A stretch of DNA of 52,035 nucleotides from an uncultured Clostridia bacterium (GTDB taxonomy: Bacteria > Bacillota > Clostridia > Oscillospirales > Oscillospiraceae), in NCBI GenBank assembly GCA_945862785.1, contig CAMAZB010000002.1, positions 1-52,035 of the forward strand, given 5' to 3'. The notes under the pieces are model-generated. The model saw only the letters and a program-made list of their open reading frames with translations. It was not told where the DNA came from and searched no databases. Positions 38,091 to 48,039 of this stretch are shown here, piece after piece. The position numbers and the translations under genes are program-made. Position 1 is the first letter of the stretch. Every line of letters starts with the position of its first letter.

Positions 38091-38279
38091 ATGCACAACT
38101 GCGACTGTGATCCGCTGGCGCTGACCACCGCCGTCAACACCCTGGCGGTGTCTATCGCCGCTCAGCTGAACGATGCGGACCTTGCTCTGGCGGCGGCGGT
38201 TCTGACCCAGTTGGGAGATACTCTGGCCACCATTTCCGTTCAGCGGGAGCGGTGCGGGGCCGGGGAACCGGAGATATAA
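38091..38279 (+). CDS. Small DUF6774-like protein, copy 1
   Basis: CDCDPLALTTAVNTLAVSIAAQLNDADLALAAAVLTQLGDTLATISVQRE; paralogous to 47592-47789. Confidence 0.65.
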   Translation: MHNCDCDPLALTTAVNTLAVSIAAQLNDADLALAAAVLTQLGDTLATISVQRERCGAGEPEI

Positions 38280-38541
38280 TTAAACAGCGTTATCTTGAAG
38301 ATTCGTATCAAAACGGGACGCGCTGAAAAGCGCGTCCTCAGCTTGTCGAAAAAGTCTTTTCCATCAACCAATGTGACGGATGACCGGACGGCAGAATCAC
38401 TCCCTATCCCTTCCAATAAGCAAAATAGCGCCCTGCGAGAAGCGAGGAACATCTCACTTCTCACAGGGCGCTCTCTGCTTTCAGCGGATACCATTTTTCC
38501 AGAAAAGGGACTTTTCTGACAGCCCTTTTACATCCGGCGCC

Positions 38542-39354
38542 TCAGACTGTGGGCAGGTCCTCCAGGGAGGCGAAGGAGTAACCCATCTCCTCCCACTTCG
38601 TCAGCAGGTCGTCCAGGATCTCCGCGTTGGTCTTTGATGTGGAGTGCAGCAGGACGATGGCTCCGTCGTGGATACGGGGCAGCAGCTTGGCATAGGCCTG
38701 TTCCGCTGTGGGCTGCTTGTCCACGTACCAGTCCACATAGGCCAGGCTCCAGAACACGGTCTTGTAGCCCAGGGCCTGGGCATGTTTCAGGTTCTCCGTG
38801 CTGTATTTTCCCTGGGGCGGGCGGTAGTACATGGGCAGGTCCTGGCCTACGGTCTCCTTGTACAGCGCCGCCAGGCTGTCCAGTTCCTTCTGGAAAGCTG
38901 CCTGGTCGCTGATGGCGGACATGTTGGGATGGTGATAGGTGTGGTTGCCTACGATGTGGCCCTCGGCGGCCATGCGGCGGACGATGTCCGGAGCGGTCTC
39001 GATCATGTTGCCCACCACGAAGAAGGCGGCGGGGGCGTTGTGCTTTTTCAGCGCGTCCAGGATCTGCTCCGTGTAGCCGTTCTCATAGCCGCAGTCGAAG
39101 GTCAGATAGATGACCTTTTTCGAGGTGTCTCCCAGGTAATAAGCATCGTACTTTGCCAGGTCTTCCACCGTGGCGTTGCCGATGGGGGCGGCGCCCTCCG
39201 TCTGGAAGGACAGGCCCCAGTCGGTGGTGGAGACCGGGATGGCGGCGACGGAAGACGCCGGTTCCGAGGCGACCCGGCTCTGGACGTACAGAACGCCCGC
39301 CAGGAACAGGCAGGGAAACAGCAGGATCAGGGAATTCCGAAAGAAACGGCGCAT
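38542..39354 (-). CDS. Polysaccharide deacetylase, PdaA-like (spore cortex delta-lactam de-N-acetylase)
   Basis: YYLGDTSKKVIYLTFDCGYENGYTEQILDAL; GNHTYHHPNM; MYYRPPQGKYS. Confidence 0.8.
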   Translation of the reverse strand: MRRFFRNSLILLFPCLFLAGVLYVQSRVASEPASSVAAIPVSTTDWGLSFQTEGAAPIGNATVEDLAKYDAYYLGDTSKKVIYLTFDCGYENGYTEQILDALKKHNAPAAFFVVGNMIETAPDIVRRMAAEGHIVGNHTYHHPNMSAISDQAAFQKELDSLAALYKETVGQDLPMYYRPPQGKYSTENLKHAQALGYKTVFWSLAYVDWYVDKQPTAEQAYAKLLPRIHDGAIVLLHSTSKTNAEILDDLLTKWEEMGYSFASLEDLPTV

Positions 39355-39488
39355 AAAAAAACCTCCTGTTGCACATTGTCGTGCAGCAGTATGCCCCGGC
39401 GGGGCCGCTTTTATGCGGACATTGAAATAAATGCGGGAATCTGCTAAACTATCGGAGGAATATCGAAGGAGCGCGAAAAACGACGATC

Positions 39489-40355
39489 ATGGCAAAACGA
39501 AGAAAAAAGCGAAAGAGCAAGGCCGGGAGCCGCCTGGCACTGCTGCTGGCACTGTGCGTTGCCGGAGCGGCCCTGTGGCATCATTATGAACTGCCGGTTC
39601 CGGAGACTCTGGCCCAGCGGGCGTTGACGGTTCGGACCCTGGCGGCAGAGAAGCTGGCAGAGGTCCGGTCCGGCTTGGCGGACCTGCTGAAAAAGCTGCC
39701 GCCGGAGCTGCGGGAACCGCTGGTTCCCCCGGAAGAAGATGCGGCGGTCACGCTGGGCACGCTGCCGGCCTATGACGGAAACCCCTATGTGGAACTGGAT
39801 GGGAACCAGCCGGCTTTTACGGAAGAAGAAAAGGCCGGGACGGCCTCTTACGAGACTTACGCCTCCCTGGACCTGCTGGGCCGCTGCGGCCCGGCGGAGG
39901 CCTGCGTGGGACAGGAGCTGATGCCCACAGAGGAACGGGGCGCCATCGGCATGGTGAAGCCCAGCGGCTGGCACACCGTTCGCTACGACGGTGTGGTGGA
40001 CGGGAAATACCTTTACAATCGCTGCCACCTCATCGGCTATCAGCTTACCGGCGAGAACGCCAACGAGCGCAACCTCATCACCGGCACCCGCTATCTGAAT
40101 GTGGAGGGGATGCTGCCCTTTGAAAATCAGGTGGCGGACTATGTGGAGGAGACGGGAAACCATGTCCTCTACCGGTCAACGCCAGTATTCAAGGGCTTGG
40201 AGCTGGTGGCCCGGGGCGTGCAGATTGAGGCCTGGTCTGTGGAGGACGGCGGCGCTGGAGTTTGCTTCAACGTATACTGCTATAACGTGCAGCCCGGTGT
40301 GGAGATCGACTACGCCACTGGAGAGAGCTGCCTTGCGGAGGAGAATGCGGCATGA
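39489..40355 (+). CDS. Membrane-anchored DNA/RNA non-specific endonuclease
   Basis: N-terminal TM; GKYLYNRCHLIGYQLTGENANERNLITGTRYLN (EndA-like bba-metal core). Confidence 0.85.
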   Translation: MAKRRKKRKSKAGSRLALLLALCVAGAALWHHYELPVPETLAQRALTVRTLAAEKLAEVRSGLADLLKKLPPELREPLVPPEEDAAVTLGTLPAYDGNPYVELDGNQPAFTEEEKAGTASYETYASLDLLGRCGPAEACVGQELMPTEERGAIGMVKPSGWHTVRYDGVVDGKYLYNRCHLIGYQLTGENANERNLITGTRYLNVEGMLPFENQVADYVEETGNHVLYRSTPVFKGLELVARGVQIEAWSVEDGGAGVCFNVYCYNVQPGVEIDYATGESCLAEENAA

Positions 40356-41029
40356 TGGAGAGCTTGTGGGAACAGTTTGACCGGGTAGTGGTTTTCGATA
40401 CGGAGACCACCGGCATTGAATTCGGAAAGGATACGATCATCGAGCTGGGGGCCGTGTCCTTGGAAAACGGCGGAGAACGGGACAGCATGGACCGTCTCAT
40501 CCGCCTGCCGGAGGGCCGGACCCTCCCGCCCTTCATCACCGGCCTGACGGGTATCACCGATGAACAGCTCCGGACTGAGGGCGCTGCGCCGGAGGAGGCC
40601 GCCGGGGACTTTTGCGCGCTGCTGGAGGGTGCGGAGCGGCCGCTGCTGGTGGCCTATAACGCCCAGTTCGACCTGAATTTCATGTTCTGGTTCCTGCGGC
40701 CTCTTGGCCTGACGGAACTGCTGAAAAAGCCCCGCTTCCTGGATGCCCTGACAGTCTACCGGGACCGCCGGGACTATCCCCACAAGCTCTGCAACGCCAT
40801 TGAAGCCTACGGCCTGACAGACGCGGTCAACAGCCACCGGGCCGTGGATGACGCCCGGGCCACCGTTCGGCTTCTGGAGGCTATGGCGGCGGAACGGGAT
40901 GACCTGGAGAAGTACATTGACCTTTTCGGCACCCATCCCAAGTACGGCCTCAGCGGACGGCCCATCGCCTCCGTCACCTACCGCCCCCAGCCCTACCGCC
41001 GGACGGTACCCCTGTACGAGTTGACATAA
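40352..41029 (+). CDS. DnaQ-like 3'-5' exonuclease
   Basis: VVFDTETTGIEFGKDTIIELGAV; YNAQFDLNFMFWFL; NSHRAVDDARAT (DEDDh). Confidence 0.9.
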   Translation: MMESLWEQFDRVVVFDTETTGIEFGKDTIIELGAVSLENGGERDSMDRLIRLPEGRTLPPFITGLTGITDEQLRTEGAAPEEAAGDFCALLEGAERPLLVAYNAQFDLNFMFWFLRPLGLTELLKKPRFLDALTVYRDRRDYPHKLCNAIEAYGLTDAVNSHRAVDDARATVRLLEAMAAERDDLEKYIDLFGTHPKYGLSGRPIASVTYRPQPYRRTVPLYELT

Positions 41030-41136
41030 TGCCCCATCTAAAAAGACGGCTTTGAGCCGTCTTTTTTTAACCGGAAAGTTTTTTGCTTCTGACTGACGGC
41101 AGATGTATTTTCTGCCCAATATATTTTTTCGCCGCC

Positions 41137-41163
41137 GCAAACTTTTTTCACCGCTTTTCCGTC
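41137..41163 (+). promoter_or_regulatory. ECF (SigV/SigM-like) promoter upstream of the sigma factor gene
   Basis: GCAAAC-N17-CGTC, close to TGAAAC-N16/17-CGTC. Confidence 0.6.
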
Positions 41164-41196
41164 TATGAGACAGAACCAACAGAAAGGATCTTTCGT

Positions 41197-41685
41197 ATGT
41201 CACATATCCCGGAAGCACGATTGACAACTTATCTTGTGGAAGACCAGGCGCGGTTCTACCGTCTGGCGTACAGCTATCTGCACAACAGGGAAGAGGCTTT
41301 GGACGCGGTACAGACCGCTGTCTGCAAAGCACTGGAAAAGCAGGATGGCCTGAAGGACGCAGACGCCATGCGTACCTGGTTTTACCGCATTCTGGTCAAT
41401 GTGTGTACAGACATGCTGCGGCAGCGAAAGCGGGAGTTCCCGGCGGCGCCGGAGGACCTGGATACCGGCAGCTACAACGATCCACTGCCCGCCGACGGTT
41501 CCCTGGCGGAGCGGGTGGATGCCCTGCCGCCGGAGGTCGCCGCCATCGTGAAGCTTCGGTTTTACGAGGAGCTGTCTCTGAAAGAGATCAGCCGGGTGGT
41601 GGACTGCCCGCTGAGCACCGTCAAGACCCGCCTGTACACCGGACTGAAAAAACTACGCGTCGAGTTGGAAGGAGTAGAGCTATGA
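41197..41685 (+). CDS. ECF RNA polymerase sigma factor (SigV-like)
   Basis: FYRLAYSYLHNREEALDAVQTAVCKAL; PPEVAAIVKLRFYEELSLKEISRVVDCPLSTVKTRLYTGLKKLR. Confidence 0.9.
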   Translation: MSHIPEARLTTYLVEDQARFYRLAYSYLHNREEALDAVQTAVCKALEKQDGLKDADAMRTWFYRILVNVCTDMLRQRKREFPAAPEDLDTGSYNDPLPADGSLAERVDALPPEVAAIVKLRFYEELSLKEISRVVDCPLSTVKTRLYTGLKKLRVELEGVEL

Positions 41686-42515
41686 ATGATTTTAAGGAAG
41701 CCAGACAGGCTTATGAAAACACCCCCATTCCTCCGGAGCTGGAGGACCGGGTTAGGGCGGGTATCCGTCAGGGCAAGGCCAATCGGGCCCGCCGCGCATG
41801 GAGACGCGGCCTGGGCAGCGCGGCCGCCTGCTTCCTGGTGGTGTTCGGTACGTTGAACCTGTCTCCCACCGTGGCGGCGGCTGCCGCCGATGTGCCGGTG
41901 CTGGGCGGTTTGTTCCGGGTGCTGACCGTCCGCAGCTTCACCGACGAGAACAGTGACCGCACGCTAGAATTGGAGCAGCCCGCAGTGGAGGGCGGTGACG
42001 CCCTGGCCCAGCGGGTCAATCAGGAAATTCAGGCCATCGTGGACCAAAAGACTGCCGAAGGCGAGCAGCTCATAGCGGAGTATAAAGAGGCCTATTTTGC
42101 CACCGGCGGCACCCAGGAGGAATGGGAGCAGCATGACAACACCGTCAGCGTCACCTACGACATCAAGTCCCAGACGGACACCACCGTCTCCTTTGTGGTG
42201 AACAGCTCTGTCTCCATCGCAAATGCCTATCAGGAGCAGTTCTACTATAATCTGGACCTGGCAGCAGACAAGGAACTTACCCTGGCGGATGTGCTGGGGG
42301 AGGATTGGGTGACTGTCTGCAATGACTCCATCCGGGCCCAGATGGCCGCTGCGGAGGATCCTTCTGTGTACTTTGATGAGAGCATGGGCGGCTTCTCAAC
42401 GGTGGATGAGGCCACCGACTTCTATATCAATCAGGCCGGAAACCCCGTGGTGGTGTTCCCACCCTACACCGTGGCTCCCGGCGCGATGGGATATGTGGAG
42501 TTTGAGATCGGCTGA
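41682..42515 (+). CDS. RsiV-like anti-sigma factor (DUF3298 ectodomain)
   Basis: Overlaps the sigma gene; single TM; extracytoplasmic LADVLGEDW...PPYTVAPGAMGYVEFEI. Confidence 0.8.
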   Translation: MNDFKEARQAYENTPIPPELEDRVRAGIRQGKANRARRAWRRGLGSAAACFLVVFGTLNLSPTVAAAAADVPVLGGLFRVLTVRSFTDENSDRTLELEQPAVEGGDALAQRVNQEIQAIVDQKTAEGEQLIAEYKEAYFATGGTQEEWEQHDNTVSVTYDIKSQTDTTVSFVVNSSVSIANAYQEQFYYNLDLAADKELTLADVLGEDWVTVCNDSIRAQMAAAEDPSVYFDESMGGFSTVDEATDFYINQAGNPVVVFPPYTVAPGAMGYVEFEIG

Positions 42516-42536
42516 TTGAGATCGGCTCATAAAGCA

Positions 42537-42567
42537 AAAGGACCGGCCCCGCAGGGTCGGTCCTTTT
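42537..42567. terminator. Bidirectional terminator
   Basis: AAAAGGACCGGCCC-CGCA-GGGTCGGTCCTTTT between convergent genes. Confidence 0.85.
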
Positions 42568-42592
42568 GCATAGATAAGAGAGGGTGGAAAAA

Positions 42593-43993
<1,401 letters not shown>

Positions 43994-44091
43994 TCACGGA
44001 ATAGAATAGCGGAAAACGGGTGTTTTGTACAAGACTTAAAATTCCTAAAATATAAAACGATTATACAAGTCGATTTCTGCAAATTTTACAA

Positions 44092-44136
44092 AAATATCAG
44101 CACCTTTTTCCACTACGGACAAAGGTGCTGATATTT
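44092..44136 (-). terminator. Hairpin downstream of the TIGR04255 gene
   Basis: AAATATCAGCACCTTT-N13-AAAGGTGCTGATATTT, 16-bp perfect stem. Confidence 0.6.
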
Positions 44137-44176
44137 GTTCCCGATAGAGGTACTACCTTATACGCCGAGCGGACAC

Positions 44177-44971
44177 TCACAGGACGCTCATGGCGTCCCG
44201 CAGGCGGTCGGTGACGGCTCCCTCAAAGACACGGGTACCGTGGCCATGGAGGGTCTCCAGCGCGGCGGCTGCCAGGGTGCAGGGAGTCTGGCCGTTCATG
44301 GACAGGTCCATGTCGAAGATGAACTTCACCTCCGGGTCCTGCTGGGCGCCGGGGGCGTTGTTCTGGATACGGCCCGGCCCGCTGTGGATCTTGACCCGGC
44401 AGGAGGAATCCAGCTTCAGCGTCATGTCGCAGCCGTAGTTCAGAACCTGGTCCTCCCGGATATCCTGCTCCCGGAAAACGCCGGTGTAGGCGGGAGTAAA
44501 CAGTTCCTCCCAGGGCGTGTCCTCCAGTCCCAGCCGCTGCCTGGAAAAGAGGTTCACATACCGGATGCCCACCCGTTGGAAGTAGGCAGGCTTGTACAGC
44601 TTGATGAATGCCGCCAGAGGCTTGTCCAGGTGGTGGGCGAAATCCTCCCAGCCGGTGTAGCGCAGAGTGGACAGGGCGATGAAATCCTTGGTGAGGTTTA
44701 GCTTCCACTTACCGTCGGCGGAGAGAAAGTGGTAGTTCGCCACAGGAGGCTGCTGCTCCACCTTGGGGTTGGGTCCGCCCAGGCCGGAGACCTTGGGCGG
44801 CGTCACATCCTGCCGCCGGGCGTACTGGGGGAAATCCTCCCGGATGGCCTCCTGAAAATCGGCGGGTTCCACGGTGTTGATGGTGAGGATGGTGGGGAAG
44901 CGGAGCTGGCAGATGACCTCGTGTATGGGGGCGTTGGGGTAGTGGCTTCTGGGCCGGTCGGAAAACAGCAT
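44177..44971 (-). CDS. TIGR04255 family protein
   Basis: PNAPIHEVICQLRFPTILTINTVEPADFQEAIREDFPQYARRQDV...YTGWEDFAHHLDKPLAAFIKLYKPAYFQRVGIRYVN. Confidence 0.8.
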   Translation of the reverse strand: MLFSDRPRSHYPNAPIHEVICQLRFPTILTINTVEPADFQEAIREDFPQYARRQDVTPPKVSGLGGPNPKVEQQPPVANYHFLSADGKWKLNLTKDFIALSTLRYTGWEDFAHHLDKPLAAFIKLYKPAYFQRVGIRYVNLFSRQRLGLEDTPWEELFTPAYTGVFREQDIREDQVLNYGCDMTLKLDSSCRVKIHSGPGRIQNNAPGAQQDPEVKFIFDMDLSMNGQTPCTLAAAALETLHGHGTRVFEGAVTDRLRDAMSVL

Positions 44972-45037
44972 AGTCGTATGCTCCTTTGCGTTCTTGATGC
45001 CCTTATTCTATGCCCCATACCGGGAAAAGTCAAATCC

Positions 45038-45868
45038 TCACAGATAAAACCGGTGGCAGCCGATGGTCTTGTAGTATGTCCGGTTGGCATTGATCCACAC
45101 ACCCTGGGACAGGGCCGGAGCGTAGAAGTACAGCGCGTTCCCGATGACCTTTTCCCCTGCCAGCACCCGCCTTGCGGCCTCCACGGCCTGGGCGGTGGGC
45201 GTTTTGTAGACGGTGCCGTTGGATACGGGCTCAAACTGCACGCCGTCCACCCGGTCAAAGATGACGCCGGGGATGGTGTCGGGGAACTCCCGGCTGGCCA
45301 CCCGGTTCAGTACCACATTGCCCACGGCGATCTGCCCCTCCATGGATTCGCCGCCGCTCTCGGCGCTGATGATGCGGCTGAGCCAGTAAAGATCCGCCGC
45401 GTCATGCGCCGCCCCGGCGGAGGTCACCGCCGCGCCGCCCAGATAGGGGTCCCATTCGGCGCTGCCGCCCAGAGTCTCTGCCACCAGCCGCAGGGGGACG
45501 TAGGTCCGGCCATTCTCCACAGTTACCCGCCCGGCATATTTCCGGCCGCCCAAGGTGACGGTATTTCCCGCCGGGTCCGCAGTCAGCCGCATCGAGCCGG
45601 ATACCGCCACGGCTTCCTTTTCCCGGCTGTCCCAGGAGACCGTCCAGCCGCCCAGAGCGTCCAGCAGATACCGCAGGGGGACGTATGTAACGCCCTGTTC
45701 CACGTAGGAGCCGCTTTTCAGCACGGTACCGTCCGCCTGAACAGGCACCGTCCTCCGGGCCGCCTGGGCCGGGAGGGAGAGGGACGCGGCGGCCAGCAGG
45801 CCGCACAGAAGCTTTCTGCCGGAAGTCCATCTCTTGCCTCTTCTCGTCAATTCACCTTGTTTTTTCAT
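45038..45868 (-). CDS. Cell-wall hydrolase (SleB-type) with copper-amine-oxidase-N-like domain
   Basis: Signal peptide; GVTYVPLRYLLDALGG repeats; LYWLSRIISAESGGESMEGQIAVGNVVLNRV...ALYFYAP. Confidence 0.9.
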   Translation of the reverse strand: MKKQGELTRRGKRWTSGRKLLCGLLAAASLSLPAQAARRTVPVQADGTVLKSGSYVEQGVTYVPLRYLLDALGGWTVSWDSREKEAVAVSGSMRLTADPAGNTVTLGGRKYAGRVTVENGRTYVPLRLVAETLGGSAEWDPYLGGAAVTSAGAAHDAADLYWLSRIISAESGGESMEGQIAVGNVVLNRVASREFPDTIPGVIFDRVDGVQFEPVSNGTVYKTPTAQAVEAARRVLAGEKVIGNALYFYAPALSQGVWINANRTYYKTIGCHRFYL

Positions 45869-45974
45869 GACGTTTTTCCTTTCTGTGGTTTTTTCCGCAA
45901 TCCATGGTACAGGAATCCCCCGGTTGGAAGCAACCCTCAAAACCTGGCATCTGCCCCAAAATCGACCAATGGGA

Positions 45975-46003
45975 TTGACAATATCGTGTCACGATATTAC
46001 AAT
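45975..46003 (+). promoter_or_regulatory. Sigma-A promoter of the PadR operon
   Basis: TTGACA-N17-TACAAT. Confidence 0.85.
45980..45998. promoter_or_regulatory. PadR operator O1
   Basis: AATATCGTG-T-CACGATATT, perfect palindrome in the promoter spacer. Confidence 0.85.
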
Positions 46004-46013
46004 AGAAACAGGA

Positions 46014-46032
46014 AATATCGTGACACGATATT
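46014..46032. promoter_or_regulatory. PadR operator O2
   Basis: AATATCGTG-A-CACGATATT, perfect palindrome between promoter and RBS. Confidence 0.85.
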
Positions 46033-46045
46033 GGAGGAGAGGCGC

Positions 46046-46363
46046 ATGGCGAAAGAACCCTTGAAAGTCTTGACGGAGAGCATGTTTTACGTCCTGCTTA
46101 GCCTGCTGCGGCAGGAGCGGTGCGGCACGGAGATCGTGCGGTTCGTGGATAACGCCACGGCAGGCCGGGTGCCCCTGGGCCCGGGGACGCTGTACACCAT
46201 CCTGGCGAAGTTCCAGGAGGAGGAGCTCATCCGGGAGACGGCGGTGGAGGGTCGGAAGCGGACCTACGCCATCACGGATCGGGGCCGGGCGCTGTTCCGG
46301 CAGGAGCTAAGCCGCCTGAAGCTATGCGTCGCCGACGGCGACAGAGAGGAGGACGGACTATGA
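46046..46363 (+). CDS. PadR-family transcriptional regulator
   Basis: LTESMFYVLLSLLRQERCGTEIVRFVDNATAGRVPLGPGTLYTILAKFQEEELI. Confidence 0.93.
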   Translation: MAKEPLKVLTESMFYVLLSLLRQERCGTEIVRFVDNATAGRVPLGPGTLYTILAKFQEEELIRETAVEGRKRTYAITDRGRALFRQELSRLKLCVADGDREEDGL

Positions 46364-47493
46364 CAAAGCGGAAAAAGGCCCTGCGGCCCCTGGAGCTGTG
46401 GAATCCCGGCGCCATCGAGAAGTGGCTGGAGGACGAGGCTGCCAGGGGGTGGCAGATGGCGGACTGCGGCCGGGTGCTGGCCACCTTTCGAGCCGTGGAG
46501 CCGGGGACGTACCGGGTGCGGCTCCAGCCCCAGCGGCCGGAAACGCCGGAGGCCCGCCGGGAGCGGGGAGAGGCCTACCGGGAGATGGGCTGGGACTGGG
46601 CCACCGTGATCGAGGGCGACGAGAACTCTGATTTTGAGGTGTATTACTGCAGCGACCCATCGGCCCCGGAGCTGGACACCGATCCTGTGGCCTGGATATG
46701 GGCATGGGAGAAGCCCCTGCGCCGCAGCTGGCTGGCGGGCTGGCTCTGCTTAGCGCTGATTCTGGGTGTGCTGATGCTACCAATGGTGATCTCAGGGAAG
46801 TCGCTGCTGGAGCGTCTGCTGAACCTGAAGCTGTATTGGCTGTTCTGGCTGCTGTTCCTGATTTTCCTGGCAGTGGTGATGGTCCGTCGGCTGTGGCATC
46901 TGCGGCGGGTGCGGCGGCAGATGGCGGCAGGGGTGCTGCCGCCTGCCGGGAACTGGCGGAGGGACCGCCGGTGGCAGCAGGTCATCACGCTGCTGTTTTT
47001 GTTGACCTGGTTGCTGATGCTCTTTGGCAATGCCGCCTCCGCTTTCCGGGGATCGGAGCCTGATACCGTCGGCCTGCCCTATACCGCACCGACATCCCTG
47101 GTGGAGGAAACGGACAAGACATACTGGGAATTTGAAACAGAAAACTACGCGTGGCGTCGCACGGCTTTGGCCTTTGCCCGTACCGGCAGCCAGTTCCGGG
47201 GCGAACAGGGCGAACATGTCCGCAACACCGCCGACCGCCTGCGATTTGAACTGCTGGCAAAGGCTCTGTATCGGGAGCGCGCGGCGGATTTCCGGAAAGG
47301 CCACCCGGACGCTGTGGAGGCGGCAGTGGAACACGACGCCTTTGACGAAGCGATTTTACTGATCAGTGGGGACGAGCAGATGTTCCTCGCCCGCAAGGGA
47401 ACCATTGTGTACGCCCTGTGGGTGGATTTCCCCGTTGACCTGAGCGGCAGCGTCGAAGCCGCGGCCGTCCGGATGGAGAGCATGGGTCAATAA
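46360..47493 (+). CDS. DUF2812-like membrane protein
   Basis: WNPGAIEKWLEDEAARGWQMADCG...; several TM segments; start overlaps the PadR stop. Confidence 0.8.
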   Translation: MTKRKKALRPLELWNPGAIEKWLEDEAARGWQMADCGRVLATFRAVEPGTYRVRLQPQRPETPEARRERGEAYREMGWDWATVIEGDENSDFEVYYCSDPSAPELDTDPVAWIWAWEKPLRRSWLAGWLCLALILGVLMLPMVISGKSLLERLLNLKLYWLFWLLFLIFLAVVMVRRLWHLRRVRRQMAAGVLPPAGNWRRDRRWQQVITLLFLLTWLLMLFGNAASAFRGSEPDTVGLPYTAPTSLVEETDKTYWEFETENYAWRRTALAFARTGSQFRGEQGEHVRNTADRLRFELLAKALYRERAADFRKGHPDAVEAAVEHDAFDEAILLISGDEQMFLARKGTIVYALWVDFPVDLSGSVEAAAVRMESMGQ

Positions 47494-47591
47494 GGCTGAC
47501 GGCTGACAGACCTTACCAGCTGGAGGAACGTATTCCGCCGCACCGCCCCTGTCCTGTCCCGCATAGACTGTACGGGGAGAGGAGGGATGCC

Positions 47592-47789
47592 GTGGATACC
47601 TTTCAGCAAAGCACCAGTGTTTACGCACTGGCGGTCGCGCTGGCGAAAAGCATGAGCACGGAGGAACTGACCCGCGCGTCCTTGCTGCTGACCCAGCTGA
47701 GCACCACCATGGCGACCCTGGCCGGTCTCCAAAACCTGGAACAGAGCAGCAGCACACAGGAGCTTGCGGACCTGCCCGGCCTGCGGTGA
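47592..47789 (+). CDS. Small DUF6774-like protein, copy 2
   Basis: TSVYALAVALAKSMSTEELTRASLLLTQLSTTMATLAGLQN; paralogous to 38091-38279. Confidence 0.6.
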   Translation: MDTFQQSTSVYALAVALAKSMSTEELTRASLLLTQLSTTMATLAGLQNLEQSSSTQELADLPGLR

Positions 47790-47800
47790 ATATAGGATGA

Positions 47801-47845
47801 CCGCCCCGCTCCACGCAGCGTTTGCTGCGGGAACAGGGCGGCTTT
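47801..47845 (+). terminator. Terminator-like hairpin
   Basis: CCGCCC..CGCAGC-GTTT-GCTGCG..GGGCGG followed by CTTTG. Confidence 0.55.
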
Positions 47846-47999
47846 GATATCTAGTGGCGGACCAGCCTCGGGCGGAGCAGAGGTACGTTCTGGCAGTTTC
47901 CCCAGAGAGCGCATGGGGACACGCTCCGGCGCTGACGGTATCTCAACTGGAGAGACTGCCGGAATTTCCCTCGGCCTGGAAGAACTAATGACTGCAAAA

Positions 48000-48034
48000 A
48001 ATATCCCGCACTTTGAAAAAAGTGCGGGATATCA
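48000..48034 (-). terminator. Terminator downstream of icd
   Basis: ATATCCCGCACTTT-GAAA-AAAGTGCGGGATAT. Confidence 0.8.
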
Positions 48035-48039
48035 TATAT

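Noticed and set aside
44146-44160. AGGTACTACC resembling half of the purine GntR operator
   Set aside because: Only one half-site matches and it lies in the gap before gdhA without a palindromic partner; likely coincidence.
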